Part shown: one piece after another, positions 18,315 to 25,914 of the stretch
How the letters are laid out: every line of letters starts with the position of its first letter
Position numbering within the stretch: the stretch's first letter is position 1
Assembly: GCF_000975135.1 (NCBI RefSeq)
Contig: NZ_BBRF01000003.1
Span: 124,001 to 188,000 of the forward strand
Direction: 5' to 3'
From: Demequina aurantiaca
GTDB lineage: Bacteria > Actinomycetota > Actinomycetes > Actinomycetales > Demequinaceae
Length of the DNA: 64,000 nt
Notes under the pieces: model-generated
What the model was told of the DNA's origin: nothing
What the model saw: the letters and a program-made list of their open reading frames with translations, nothing else
The model's database searches: none
Position numbers and translations under genes: made by a program

Positions 18315-20993
18315 CTAGCGGGTGCGCACCGCCTCGGTCACGGCGGTGAGAGCGTCGCCAATCTTGCTGGCATCCTGGCCGCCTCCCTGCGCGAGGTCGG
18401 GCTTGCCGCCACCGCCACCACCCAGGACCGCCGATGCCGTCTTGACCAGGTTTCCGGCCTTCAGTCCGGCGTCGCGCGCCGCCTCGTTGGTCGCGATCAT
18501 GATCTGCGGACGGCCGTCGATGTCCGCGGCGACAGCCACGACAGCGGGGTCGCCTTCGCCGAGGCGAGCACGCACGTCGGTCACGATGGTGCGGAGGTCG
18601 TCAGCATCGGCCGCGTTGACGGACTGGTGCGCGATGACGCGCACTCCCCCGGCATCCTGCGCGGAGTCCACCAACGTCGCCGCCACCTGCTGCATCGCCT
18701 GCTGGCGGTAGCCGGTGAGCTGCTTCTCGGCCTCGGCCACGCGCTCGAGCAGCTTCTCGACACGAGACTTGAGCTCGTTCGGCTGCACCTTGAGCGTGGT
18801 GGTGAGTTCGCTCACCAGCGCCCGTTCTGCGGCGAGCTTCTGGAAGGCCTCGAGGCCAACGAACGCCTCGACGCGTCGCGAGCCGGAGCCCACGGAGGAC
18901 TCCGACGTGACCGCCACGAGGCCCACCTGACTCGAGTGCTCCACGTGCGTTCCACCACAGAGCTCACGGGACCATTCGCCGCCGATCTCGACCACGCGTA
19001 CTTCCTGGTCGTACGTCTCGCCGAACAGGGCGACGGCGCCCCACTTCTTCGCCTCGGGCAACGTCATGTACTGCGCGCTGACGCCCAGGTCCGAGCGGAT
19101 GGCACGGTTGGTGACTTCCTCGATCTCGCTACGGGTCTCCGCGCTGAGCGCCGAGGGCCAGCTGAAGTCCAGGCGCAGGTAACCGGGCTTGTTGTACGAG
19201 CCCGACTGCAGCGCCTGCGGTCCAAGAACCTCGCGCAGTGCGGCGTGGACAAGGTGCGTTCCCGAGTGCGCCTGACGTGCGCCTGTGCGCCACTCCTGGT
19301 CCACCTGGGCCGAGACCTCGTCACCGACGGCGATCTCCCCCTCGGTGACGTTGACGGTGTGGACCACAAGTCCCTTGATGGGGCGCTGGACGTCGAGGAC
19401 GTCCAAGGTGCCGCCCTGGGACTGGATCACCCCAGCATCGGCTTCCTGTCCTCCGGACTCCGCGTAGAACGGGGTCTGAGGAAGAACGACCTCAACCGTG
19501 TCGCCAGCGACCGCCACCGGCACGGTCTTGCCGTCCTTAAGGATCGCCTGGATCTGGGTGGCGGTCACGAGCTCGTCGTAACCCTTGAACTCGGTTCCGC
19601 GCTCGTCCTTGATGCCGTGGTAGACGGCCGTGTCAGCGTGGCCGCCCTTCTTCGCCTTGGAGTCCGCGCGGGCGCGCTCCTTCTGCTCCTGCATGAGCTC
19701 ACGGAACTTCGCCTCGTCCACCTGTACGCCCTGCTCGGACGCCATCTCGAGGGTGATGTCGATGGGGAAGCCATAGGTATCGTGCAGTGCGAACGCGTCC
19801 TTACCGGACAGGACCGTGCCGCCAGCCTTCTTGGTGTCCGCCACCGCGGTGTCGAAGATGGTGGTGCCGGACACGAGGGTGCGACGGAACGCGTCCTCCT
19901 CGTTGTAGGCGACCGCCTCGATGCGCGGGAACTCGGCGTCGAGGTGCGGGTAGGACAGCTTCATGGCGTCGTAAGAGACGGGCAGGAGGTCGGGCAGCGC
20001 ATGGCCGTCCACGCCCATGAGGCGCATGGCGCGCACCGTGCGGCGGAGCAGGCGGCGAAGAACATAGCCGCGACCCTCGTTGCCAGGCTTGATGCCGTCA
20101 TCGATGAGCATGAGGGACGAGCGGACGTGGTCGGCGACAATCCGCATGCGGATGTCGTTCTCCTCGCTCGATCCGTACGCGATGCCCGTCATTTCCTCGG
20201 CCTTCTGGATGACCGGGAAGACCTCGTCGATCTCGTACATGTTGTTGACGCCCTGCGTGAGGTACGCGATGCGCTCAAGACCAGCACCAGTGTCGATGCA
20301 CTTCTTGTCGAGTTCGTGAATGAGCTCGTAGTCCTTGGGGTGGCCGCTGGTGGGCGTCGCTCCGCGCAGGTACTGGTCGAACACCAGGTTCCACAGCTCG
20401 AGGTAGCGGTCGCCGCCGGGGTCCACCGTGCCGCCCTCGGCTTCCGGGCCAAACTCGGGGCCGCGGTCGTAGTGCCACTCGGCGCAGGGGCCGGCGGGGC
20501 CGGGCTGGCCGGTGTCCCAGAAGTTCTCAAAGCGCGTGAGCTTGACGATGTGCTCTGCGGGAACGCCGATATTGCGCAGCGCCGAGTGCGCCTCCTGGTC
20601 GCCGTCCCAGGTGGTGACCCACAGGCGCTCGGGGTCGAGGCCAAACTTGCCGTCGTCCTCGGAACCCGTCAGCAGGTCCCACGCGTAGTCGATCGCACCT
20701 TCCTTGAAGTAGTCACCGAAGGAGAAGTTGCCCATCATCTGGAAGAACGTGCCGTGACGAGTGGTCTTGCCGACCTCCTCGATGTCCTTGGTGCGGATGC
20801 ACTTCTGGACCGACGCGATGCGCGGGTACTGCGACTCTTCCGTGCCGATGATGTACGGAATGAAGGGGACCATGCCGGCGACGGTAAACAGCAGGCTGGG
20901 ATCCGGGGAGACCAGCGACGTGCTGGGCGCGATGTGATGGTCCTTGCTGGCGTAGTAATCGACCCAACGCTGGCGGATATCGGCAGTGCGCAT
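18315..20993 (-). CDS. alaS: Alanyl-tRNA synthetase
   Basis: 892-residue class II synthetase. In order: catalytic domain with motif 1 region (HHIAPSTSLVSPDPSLLFTV), motif 2 (ARHGTFFQMMGNFSFG-like), tRNA-recognition helical domain, the editing domain with HSGTHLVHAALREVLG and the CGGTHVEHS zinc motif, then a coiled coil and the C-Ala domain with a glycine-rich end (VLGGGGGGKPDLAQGGG). All key motifs are intact. ATG at 20993 with GAGGAG about ten bases upstream. A terminator-like hairpin ends 29 bases before the start codon. Confidence 0.98.
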   Translation of the reverse strand: MRTADIRQRWVDYYASKDHHIAPSTSLVSPDPSLLFTVAGMVPFIPYIIGTEESQYPRIASVQKCIRTKDIEEVGKTTRHGTFFQMMGNFSFGDYFKEGAIDYAWDLLTGSEDDGKFGLDPERLWVTTWDGDQEAHSALRNIGVPAEHIVKLTRFENFWDTGQPGPAGPCAEWHYDRGPEFGPEAEGGTVDPGGDRYLELWNLVFDQYLRGATPTSGHPKDYELIHELDKKCIDTGAGLERIAYLTQGVNNMYEIDEVFPVIQKAEEMTGIAYGSSEENDIRMRIVADHVRSSLMLIDDGIKPGNEGRGYVLRRLLRRTVRAMRLMGVDGHALPDLLPVSYDAMKLSYPHLDAEFPRIEAVAYNEEDAFRRTLVSGTTIFDTAVADTKKAGGTVLSGKDAFALHDTYGFPIDITLEMASEQGVQVDEAKFRELMQEQKERARADSKAKKGGHADTAVYHGIKDERGTEFKGYDELVTATQIQAILKDGKTVPVAVAGDTVEVVLPQTPFYAESGGQEADAGVIQSQGGTLDVLDVQRPIKGLVVHTVNVTEGEIAVGDEVSAQVDQEWRTGARQAHSGTHLVHAALREVLGPQALQSGSYNKPGYLRLDFSWPSALSAETRSEIEEVTNRAIRSDLGVSAQYMTLPEAKKWGAVALFGETYDQEVRVVEIGGEWSRELCGGTHVEHSSQVGLVAVTSESSVGSGSRRVEAFVGLEAFQKLAAERALVSELTTTLKVQPNELKSRVEKLLERVAEAEKQLTGYRQQAMQQVAATLVDSAQDAGGVRVIAHQSVNAADADDLRTIVTDVRARLGEGDPAVVAVAADIDGRPQIMIATNEAARDAGLKAGNLVKTASAVLGGGGGGKPDLAQGGGQDASKIGDALTAVTEAVRTR

Positions 20994-21022
20994 CTTGGTG
21001 GTTCTCCTCGGGGGTTAAACAA

Positions 21023-21054
21023 CGATACGCACTGCCCAGGGACAGTGCGTATCG
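21023..21054 (-). terminator. Hairpin after rpsD, possible terminator or alaS leader element
   Basis: Perfect 12-bp inverted repeat CGATACGCACTG / CAGTGCGTATCG with an eight-base loop; on the minus strand it is followed by TTGTTT. It lies 88 bp past the rpsD stop and only 29 bp before the alaS ATG, too close to leave room for a full promoter after it. It is therefore either the rpsD terminator with read-through, or an attenuator inside an alaS leader. Confidence 0.65.
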
Positions 21055-21141
21055 AGGTGTGACAGTCGCTCCTGGGCTGGTGAACAGCCTAGTTGTTCTG
21101 TCGCTATATGTAGTTCTAATGGTGCGAGTTACGCGTGTTTC

Positions 21142-21768
21142 TTAACGTGCGTAGAACTCAACGACCAGCTGCACTTCGCAGGTCACGGGGACCTCGGCGC
21201 GCTTGGGGCGACGCGACAGCTTGGAGGAGAGCTTCTCGAGCGAGACGTCCAGGTAATCCGGGACCTCGGGAAGCACATCGCGGTGCGCGCCAGCGGCGGC
21301 AGCCATGTAGGGCTCCATCGTGACGGCCTTGGGCTTGACCTGAATGGTCTGGCCGGGCTTCACTCGGAAGGACGGGCGGTCGACGATCTGGCCATCAACC
21401 ATGATGTGGCGGTGCAGAACCGACTGGCGTGCCTGCAGGATGGTGCGGGCGAAGCCCGAGCGCAGGACGAGCGCGTCAAGACGCATCTCGAGCAGCTCGA
21501 CGAATGCCTCACCAGTCAGACCGTTTTCCTTGCGAGCTTCCTCGAAGACACGGGTCATCTGCTTCTCGCGCAGGCCGTACTGGGCGCGCAAACGCTGCTT
21601 CTCACGAAGACGAACGGCGTAGTCGCTTTCCTTACGACGAGCGGTGCGGCCGTGCTCACCCGGGGGGTAAGGGCGCTTCTCGAAGTGCTTGACGGCCTTG
21701 GGGGTCAGGGCGATGCCCAGGGCGCGTGACAGGCGTACCTGTCGGCGCGCGCGCTGTACTGAAGTCAA
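21142..21768 (-). CDS. rpsD: 30S ribosomal protein S4
   Basis: Primary 16S rRNA-binding protein, 208 residues. N-terminal domain with GIALTPKAVKHFEKRPYPPGEHG, no zinc-binding cysteines (the C-minus form), and an S4 RNA-binding domain with RLDALVLRSGFARTILQARQ. The start is an unusual TTG at 21768: AAGGA sits about seven bases upstream and MTSVQRARRQVRLSRALG aligns with the normal S4 N-terminus. It stands alone, not in a ribosomal-protein operon. Confidence 0.97.
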   Translation of the reverse strand: MTSVQRARRQVRLSRALGIALTPKAVKHFEKRPYPPGEHGRTARRKESDYAVRLREKQRLRAQYGLREKQMTRVFEEARKENGLTGEAFVELLEMRLDALVLRSGFARTILQARQSVLHRHIMVDGQIVDRPSFRVKPGQTIQVKPKAVTMEPYMAAAAGAHRDVLPEVPDYLDVSLEKLSSKLSRRPKRAEVPVTCEVQLVVEFYAR

Positions 21769-22216
21769 AATTAATCCTTAAGAGTGATGAACGCGCTGTC
21801 TGAGTCGTGGTGACGCAGGCGTGTTCGTTTGCCATACATATATGTGAGTTTTCGCGGGGACAGCAGCCAACCGCCCGCGAGGGCTTCGTCAATGGTAGCA
21901 AACTCTGGGCTTCAGCGGCTTCAACGCCACACCCCCCCTCACCCTCCACCTCAGCACCCTCCACCTATTGGTCCGATTGCGCACGGATCCGGAGGTACTC
22001 GCGCGCTATTGGTCCGTATTGGCACTGTGCTCGTGGGCGCGACCGGAGTCGCTTTCGGCGCCGCCGGTTCAGATTAGACCAACAACAAGCACACCCGAGT
22101 CCATACGTGCCGAATCGAACCAATAGGCAGCGCACGTGCCGAAAGCCACTACGTGTCTCTACCGAGCATGCTGCGGATGATGTCGCGACTCTAGGAAATT
22201 CTGCTCCTCAGCCAAG
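21769..22216. other. Intergenic region upstream of rpsD with short repeats
   Basis: No convincing gene or RNA was found here. It holds a C-rich/G-rich tract (see 21931-21966), two direct copies of CTATTGGTCCG (21965-21975 and 22006-22016) and one inverted relative (22118-22127), and a nine-base word CGTGCCGAA at 22106 and 22134. A minus-strand AT-rich stretch near 21835-21850 (CATATATGTATG) may contain the rpsD -10 region, but no good -35 is evident. The two plus-strand open frames crossing it have no start signal and no family resemblance. Confidence 0.5.
21931..21966 (-). repeat. G-rich tract with a 12-bp direct repeat
   Basis: The plus strand has CACCCTCCACCT twice, at 21940-21951 and 21955-21966, next to a run of seven C. 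The minus strand therefore carries closely spaced runs of two, three and seven G, a pattern compatible with a G-quadruplex. It lies about 165-200 bp upstream of the rpsD start codon on the coding strand. Confidence 0.6.
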
Positions 22217-22858
22217 CTAGAAGCGGGCAAGCAACTCTACCTTTTTCGCCGCAAACTCTTCATCAGTAAGAACGCCAGCGTCGCGCAGCGATGCGAGTTT
22301 AGTGAGTTGCTCAGCAACATCCGATTGCCCGTTCGCGGGCGCAGTTGGAGCTCCATCATTTGCACGTGGAGGAATTCTGTCCTTGATGATCCCCGAGATA
22401 AGTGAGAAGGCCTGTTCCGACACCGTCGGGTTTTGTGTCTGGCGAGCGACTTCCTCGGTCGCAACCTTAATAGGCTCTGCGGGAACAGCGCGTAGTCCCT
22501 CGAGTACTAGCTCAAGGTGCTTGAACATGTTGTCGGGGAGCTTAATCAGCGACTTCTTGGCGTCGGTCCAGTCAATGCGAACGATATGCGATGGACCCAT
22601 TGAGTCCATTGACGCACCAACAGCGGCCGATGCAGCCTTGCCAAACGTACCGGGGAGAACCGCGCCCGCAACCGCTGTGCCGACTGCGCGCATGGCATTC
22701 TTTTGATTCTCTGGGGCAACTTCGTCCCACTCCGCCACGTTTTCGGGGCCCAACTTGCGCCACTTCAGTCCTGTCTGCACGACGACCTTCCCGCCTTTCG
22801 AAGCCGTCACCGTACTGTTCAGGAAGTCGCCACCGACTACGCGTCCGTAATTCGCCAT
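22217..22858 (-). CDS. SHOCT-domain protein of unknown function
   Basis: 213 residues. The last 35 or so (DVAEQLTKLASLRDAGVLTDEEF then AAKKVELLARF) are a classic SHOCT domain, a short oligomerisation-type helix pair found at the C-terminus of many unrelated proteins. The N-terminal 150 residues are not recognised; they include a glycine/alanine-rich stretch (TAVAGAVLPGTFGKAASAAVGASM) that could be an amphipathic or membrane-associated helix. No signal peptide. Codon use is visibly less GC-rich than in neighbours. TAGAGT lies six bases before the ATG, predicting a leaderless message. I do not assign a function. Confidence 0.75.
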   Translation of the reverse strand: MANYGRVVGGDFLNSTVTASKGGKVVVQTGLKWRKLGPENVAEWDEVAPENQKNAMRAVGTAVAGAVLPGTFGKAASAAVGASMDSMGPSHIVRIDWTDAKKSLIKLPDNMFKHLELVLEGLRAVPAEPIKVATEEVARQTQNPTVSEQAFSLISGIIKDRIPPRANDGAPTAPANGQSDVAEQLTKLASLRDAGVLTDEEFAAKKVELLARF

Positions 22859-22864
22859 GGCGAC

Positions 22865-22870
22865 ACTCTA
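22865..22870 (-). promoter_or_regulatory. -10 element for a leaderless SHOCT-gene mRNA
   Basis: Minus-strand TAGAGT, exactly six bases before the ATG at 22858, with no Shine-Dalgarno in between. Same layout as eight other genes here. Confidence 0.5.
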
Positions 22871-22901
22871 CTGCTGCTTTTCGGCAGCGCCAGCAGTGGG
22901 C

Positions 22902-24233
22902 CTATTTGTCTCGCCCCAGCATCGTCCGAATGATGTTGAGCCGCTCTGCCACGGCCCGCTCGTAGCCATGATCCGTGGGCCGGTAGTAGCGCTCCCCCGC
23001 CAGCGACTCGGGGAGATACGTCTGATTGGCCACGCCGTGGTCGGCATCGTGTGAGTACGTGTAGCCCTTGCCGTGGCCTACCCGCTCGGCACCCGCGTAG
23101 TGTGCGTCACGCAAGTGGTCGGGGACAACTCCCGCCCTGCCAGCACGGACGTCCGCGATCGCCGCATCGATGGCGTTGTACGAACGGTTGGACTTAGGTG
23201 CGAGGGCCAAATAGGTAGTTGCCTCGGCGAGGGGAATCCTGCCCTCGGGCATGCCAATGAAGCTCACCGCATCGGCTGCCGCCTGGGCAATGACCAGTCC
23301 CTGCGGGTCCGCCATGCCGATGTCCTCGGCCGCCAGGACGACGAGACGGCGTGCAATAAAGCGCGGATCCTCCCCCGCGACGACCATGCGCGCCAGGTAG
23401 TGCAAGGCAGCGTCAACGTCGGAGCCCCGGACTGATTTGATGAACGCACTGATGACGTCGTAATGCTGGTCGCCCGATTTGTCGTAGGCGACGAGCGCGG
23501 TGTCCATGGTGCGCTCGGTGATCTCAGCAGTGATGACCTTGTCCGCGCGAGCCGCGGCGTCAGCAACTGCTTCCAGAAGCGTGAGCGCCTTGCGGGCATC
23601 GGCGCCGGCGACGCGGACGATGTGTGCGCGCGCCTCGTCCTCGATGGTGATCTTGCCGTCGAGCCCACGTTCATCCTCGAGGGCCCGAGTGATGAGGTCG
23701 TCGATGTCGGAGCCCGCGAGGGGTTGGAGCACCAGAAGAAGGCTGCGGCTGAGGAGCGGTCCAACCACGGAGAAGCTGGGGTTCTCGGTAGTCGCTCCGA
23801 CGAGCGTAATCCAGCGATTCTCCACCGCCGGCAGCAGCGAGTCCTGCTGACTGCGGGTGAAGCGATGAATCTCGTCGATAAACATGACAGTCTCGCGCTC
23901 GCCTGTCGCGATGCGGCGCTTGCTGTCCTCGATCACTGCGCGAACGTCCTTGACGCCCGCCGTCACTGCCGAGAGTTCCACAAAGCGGCGCTTGCCTGCG
24001 ACGAGATACGCGAGGGTGGTCTTGCCGGTGCCGGGCGGACCCCAGAGAATGACGGAGGTAGCCGGGGCGTCGTCGCCGATGAGGCGGACCAGCGGGCTGT
24101 TTTCGTTTAGTAGGTGCGCCTGGCCAACGACCTCGTTGAGTTCGCGCGGGCGCATGCGGACGGCAAGCGGCGCGTTGTCGCCGGGGGTTGGTACGCCACT
24201 GCCAGTGCGGTGCGCCGACTCGAACAGATCCAT
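22902..24233 (-). CDS. rarA: Replication-associated recombination protein A (MgsA family)
   Basis: 443-residue AAA+ clamp-loader-like ATPase acting at stalled replication forks. Walker A GPPGTGKTTLAY near 66-77, Walker B VMFIDEIHRF, sensor 1 region LVGATTENPSFS, followed by the tetramerisation/MgsA C-terminal domain ending in the KGYTYSHDADHGVANQTYLP motif typical of the family. Normal length. ATG at 24233 has TAGGCT six bases upstream and no ribosome site. It diverges from the lipoprotein gene on the other strand. Confidence 0.95.
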   Translation of the reverse strand: MDLFESAHRTGSGVPTPGDNAPLAVRMRPRELNEVVGQAHLLNENSPLVRLIGDDAPATSVILWGPPGTGKTTLAYLVAGKRRFVELSAVTAGVKDVRAVIEDSKRRIATGERETVMFIDEIHRFTRSQQDSLLPAVENRWITLVGATTENPSFSVVGPLLSRSLLLVLQPLAGSDIDDLITRALEDERGLDGKITIEDEARAHIVRVAGADARKALTLLEAVADAAARADKVITAEITERTMDTALVAYDKSGDQHYDVISAFIKSVRGSDVDAALHYLARMVVAGEDPRFIARRLVVLAAEDIGMADPQGLVIAQAAADAVSFIGMPEGRIPLAEATTYLALAPKSNRSYNAIDAAIADVRAGRAGVVPDHLRDAHYAGAERVGHGKGYTYSHDADHGVANQTYLPESLAGERYYRPTDHGYERAVAERLNIIRTMLGRDK

Positions 24234-24239
24234 GGCTTC

Positions 24240-24245
24240 AGCCTA
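24240..24245 (-). promoter_or_regulatory. -10 element for a leaderless rarA mRNA
   Basis: Minus-strand TAGGCT six bases before the ATG at 24233, no Shine-Dalgarno between. Confidence 0.5.
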
Positions 24246-24338
24246 TGCGCGGCGCGGGGGTGGTCGGTGCGAATCGCTTTATCCACACCCTCACCTTTCA
24301 GACTGCGCCAGTTGGTGGACTTCGCTATGGTCGTGGGC

Positions 24339-24983
24339 ATGGATGTGAAGAACATGGCCAAGGCGCTTGCGACCGGCAGCGCGATTGCCGTGTTTGCCCT
24401 AGGGATCGCTGGGTGTGGCGGGTCCGACCCGATCACCACCTACACGCCGACTCCCACTGCGGTCACGTCGCCTAGTGAGAGCGGCTCGCCATCCGCATCC
24501 GCCAGCCCCTCAGCCTCTCCGACAGCCGATGCTGCGGGCCTCACCGACGAAGAATTGCTCGAGATCTTGCCCGAGAACGCGGAACGATCAGACCTTCAAG
24601 GTGCTGTCGTCACCGCCGAGTTCTTCATTCAAGAGTTTCCGAAGATGTTCGCGACCGGTGACACCGCAGTCTGGGATGCGCTGTCATTGCCTGGTTGCGA
24701 CTTCTGCGAGAGCGGCCGTGCCAACGCGCTTCGCTATAGCGACGACGGCTGGATCGTGACGGGTGGGGAAGTCACTCATGCCCCAGAGATTACTGAAGCG
24801 AATCTACAAGACGACGGCTCGGTGGTAGTCCTCTACCCAGCTATTGAGGCAGAGATACTTGCGACCGCGCCCGGAGAACCGGAGCGGAGCGTCAAGCCCA
24901 AAAGCTACCTCAACTACTACATACTTTTGAAGTCCGACGGGCTCATCTGGCGAGTAATCGACGTAGATGTCGAAGAGGCGTGA
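24339..24983 (+). CDS. Lipoprotein, probably DUF6318 family
   Basis: 214 residues. Signal peptide with hydrophobic ALATGSAIAVFALGIAG and a lipobox ending in Cys at residue 26, so membrane-anchored outside the cell. A Ser/Pro/Thr/Ala-rich linker (about 30-65) leads to a single domain with FFIQEFPKMFATGDTAVWDALSLPGC and a CDFC cysteine pair; this resembles the DUF6318 family of actinobacterial lipoproteins, named with moderate confidence. TATGGT lies seven bases before the ATG at 24339, favouring it; the in-frame ATG at 24327, with GGTGGA upstream, is an alternative. It is followed after one base by the PKD protein gene, suggesting a two-gene operon. Confidence 0.8.
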   Translation: MDVKNMAKALATGSAIAVFALGIAGCGGSDPITTYTPTPTAVTSPSESGSPSASASPSASPTADAAGLTDEELLEILPENAERSDLQGAVVTAEFFIQEFPKMFATGDTAVWDALSLPGCDFCESGRANALRYSDDGWIVTGGEVTHAPEITEANLQDDGSVVVLYPAIEAEILATAPGEPERSVKPKSYLNYYILLKSDGLIWRVIDVDVEEA

Positions 24984-24984
24984 G

Positions 24985-25869
24985 ATGCGTCTCAAATTCG
25001 CCGCCATTTTGTTCGGAGCGTTGGTTGCCATCATGGGGCTGTTTTCAACCTCTGCCAACGCTCAATATGACGAGAACGGATTTGGCGCTCAGGCCCAAAC
25101 ACAGGAGCATTCATACGCTGTCGGCGCGTTCCGTAACGGAAAGAAACATCCATTTCGCTCTACGGAATTTGCTTCCACCGGCACTGCCGATGCTCCCTTG
25201 AAGGAGTATCTGAGGTTCCCTGCCTGCAACCGGCCAAACTATGACCCGAACGTCTCTCCCCGGTGCGAAGGCGACGTTGCAATTGCGCAACCGTGTCCGG
25301 ATGGAACGCTCGCCCAAGAACCGCTCTTCTCGCGAACTCAACAAGCAGATGGCACCTGGTCCCGTTGGCAGATGCTGTCCTGGTACGTCTGCGCCGACAA
25401 CACCGACGCCCTACTCGCAGCGATCCAGCACGAGTGGGCGACGCTCACCCCCACACCTACGGACGCGAAGTTGCAGCCGGACACCGCGTGGGTCTACGCA
25501 AACGTCCCCACCATCGCCCTCGCCGACGACACCCCCGTAGTCCACAACGCCAACCTCCTGGGCGAGAACGTCCAGATCCGGGCAACGCCGTCGAACTTCA
25601 CCTGGTCCTGGGGCGATGGCGAAACCACCGTCACCGACGACCCTGGTTCGCCCTACCCCAACCCCACGCTGACTCACACCTACGCACACCACAAGGGCGA
25701 GGTCATGGTGACACTCGGCACAAGTTGGAACGGCCAGTACCGCATCGGCAACGGCCAATGGGTCGACTTCGGTACGGCGATCACTAGCGAGTCACCACCG
25801 ATCACCATCGAGGTGCGCACCCCTCATTCGCAATTGGTGGCCTGCGACCTCAACGGCGACTGCCGCTAG
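24985..25869 (+). CDS. Secreted PKD-domain protein
   Basis: 294 residues. Sec-type signal peptide (basic MRLK, hydrophobic core, cleavage likely after ANA at 24-26). The middle region has six cysteines scattered around RPNYDPNVSPRC and MLSWYVCAD. From about 200 a PKD-like beta-sandwich is visible: FTWSWGDGETTVTD and LTHTYAHHKGEVMVTL carry the WGDG and HTY hallmarks. C-terminus ends with a cysteine pair. The ATG at 24985 with GAGG six bases upstream is preferred to the ATG at 24967, which overlaps the lipoprotein gene. No enzyme motif; a cell-surface binding role with the preceding lipoprotein is only inferred. Confidence 0.82.
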   Translation: MRLKFAAILFGALVAIMGLFSTSANAQYDENGFGAQAQTQEHSYAVGAFRNGKKHPFRSTEFASTGTADAPLKEYLRFPACNRPNYDPNVSPRCEGDVAIAQPCPDGTLAQEPLFSRTQQADGTWSRWQMLSWYVCADNTDALLAAIQHEWATLTPTPTDAKLQPDTAWVYANVPTIALADDTPVVHNANLLGENVQIRATPSNFTWSWGDGETTVTDDPGSPYPNPTLTHTYAHHKGEVMVTLGTSWNGQYRIGNGQWVDFGTAITSESPPITIEVRTPHSQLVACDLNGDCR

Positions 25870-25872
25870 CGA

Positions 25873-25897
25873 GTCGCAGATAACCGCCACCTGCGAC
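25873..25897. terminator. Hairpin between convergent PKD gene and der
   Basis: Seven-bp inverted repeat GTCGCAG / CTGCGAC with an 11-base loop, in the 45-bp gap between two convergent stops. No U-run on either side; may act for both strands. Confidence 0.4.
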
Positions 25898-25914
25898 CCA
25901 CCACCTGCAAGCGA

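Noticed and set aside
18627-21062. 811-codon plus-strand open frame opposite alaS
   Set aside because: Shadow of alanyl-tRNA synthetase, whose motifs are complete on the minus strand.
20994-21141. T-box riboswitch for alaS
   Set aside because: The gap is too short for stem I and no T-box bulge sequence is visible.
21807-22220. Plus-strand open frames in the rpsD upstream gap as possible genes
   Set aside because: No ribosome site or leaderless signature, low-complexity composition, no recognisable protein features.
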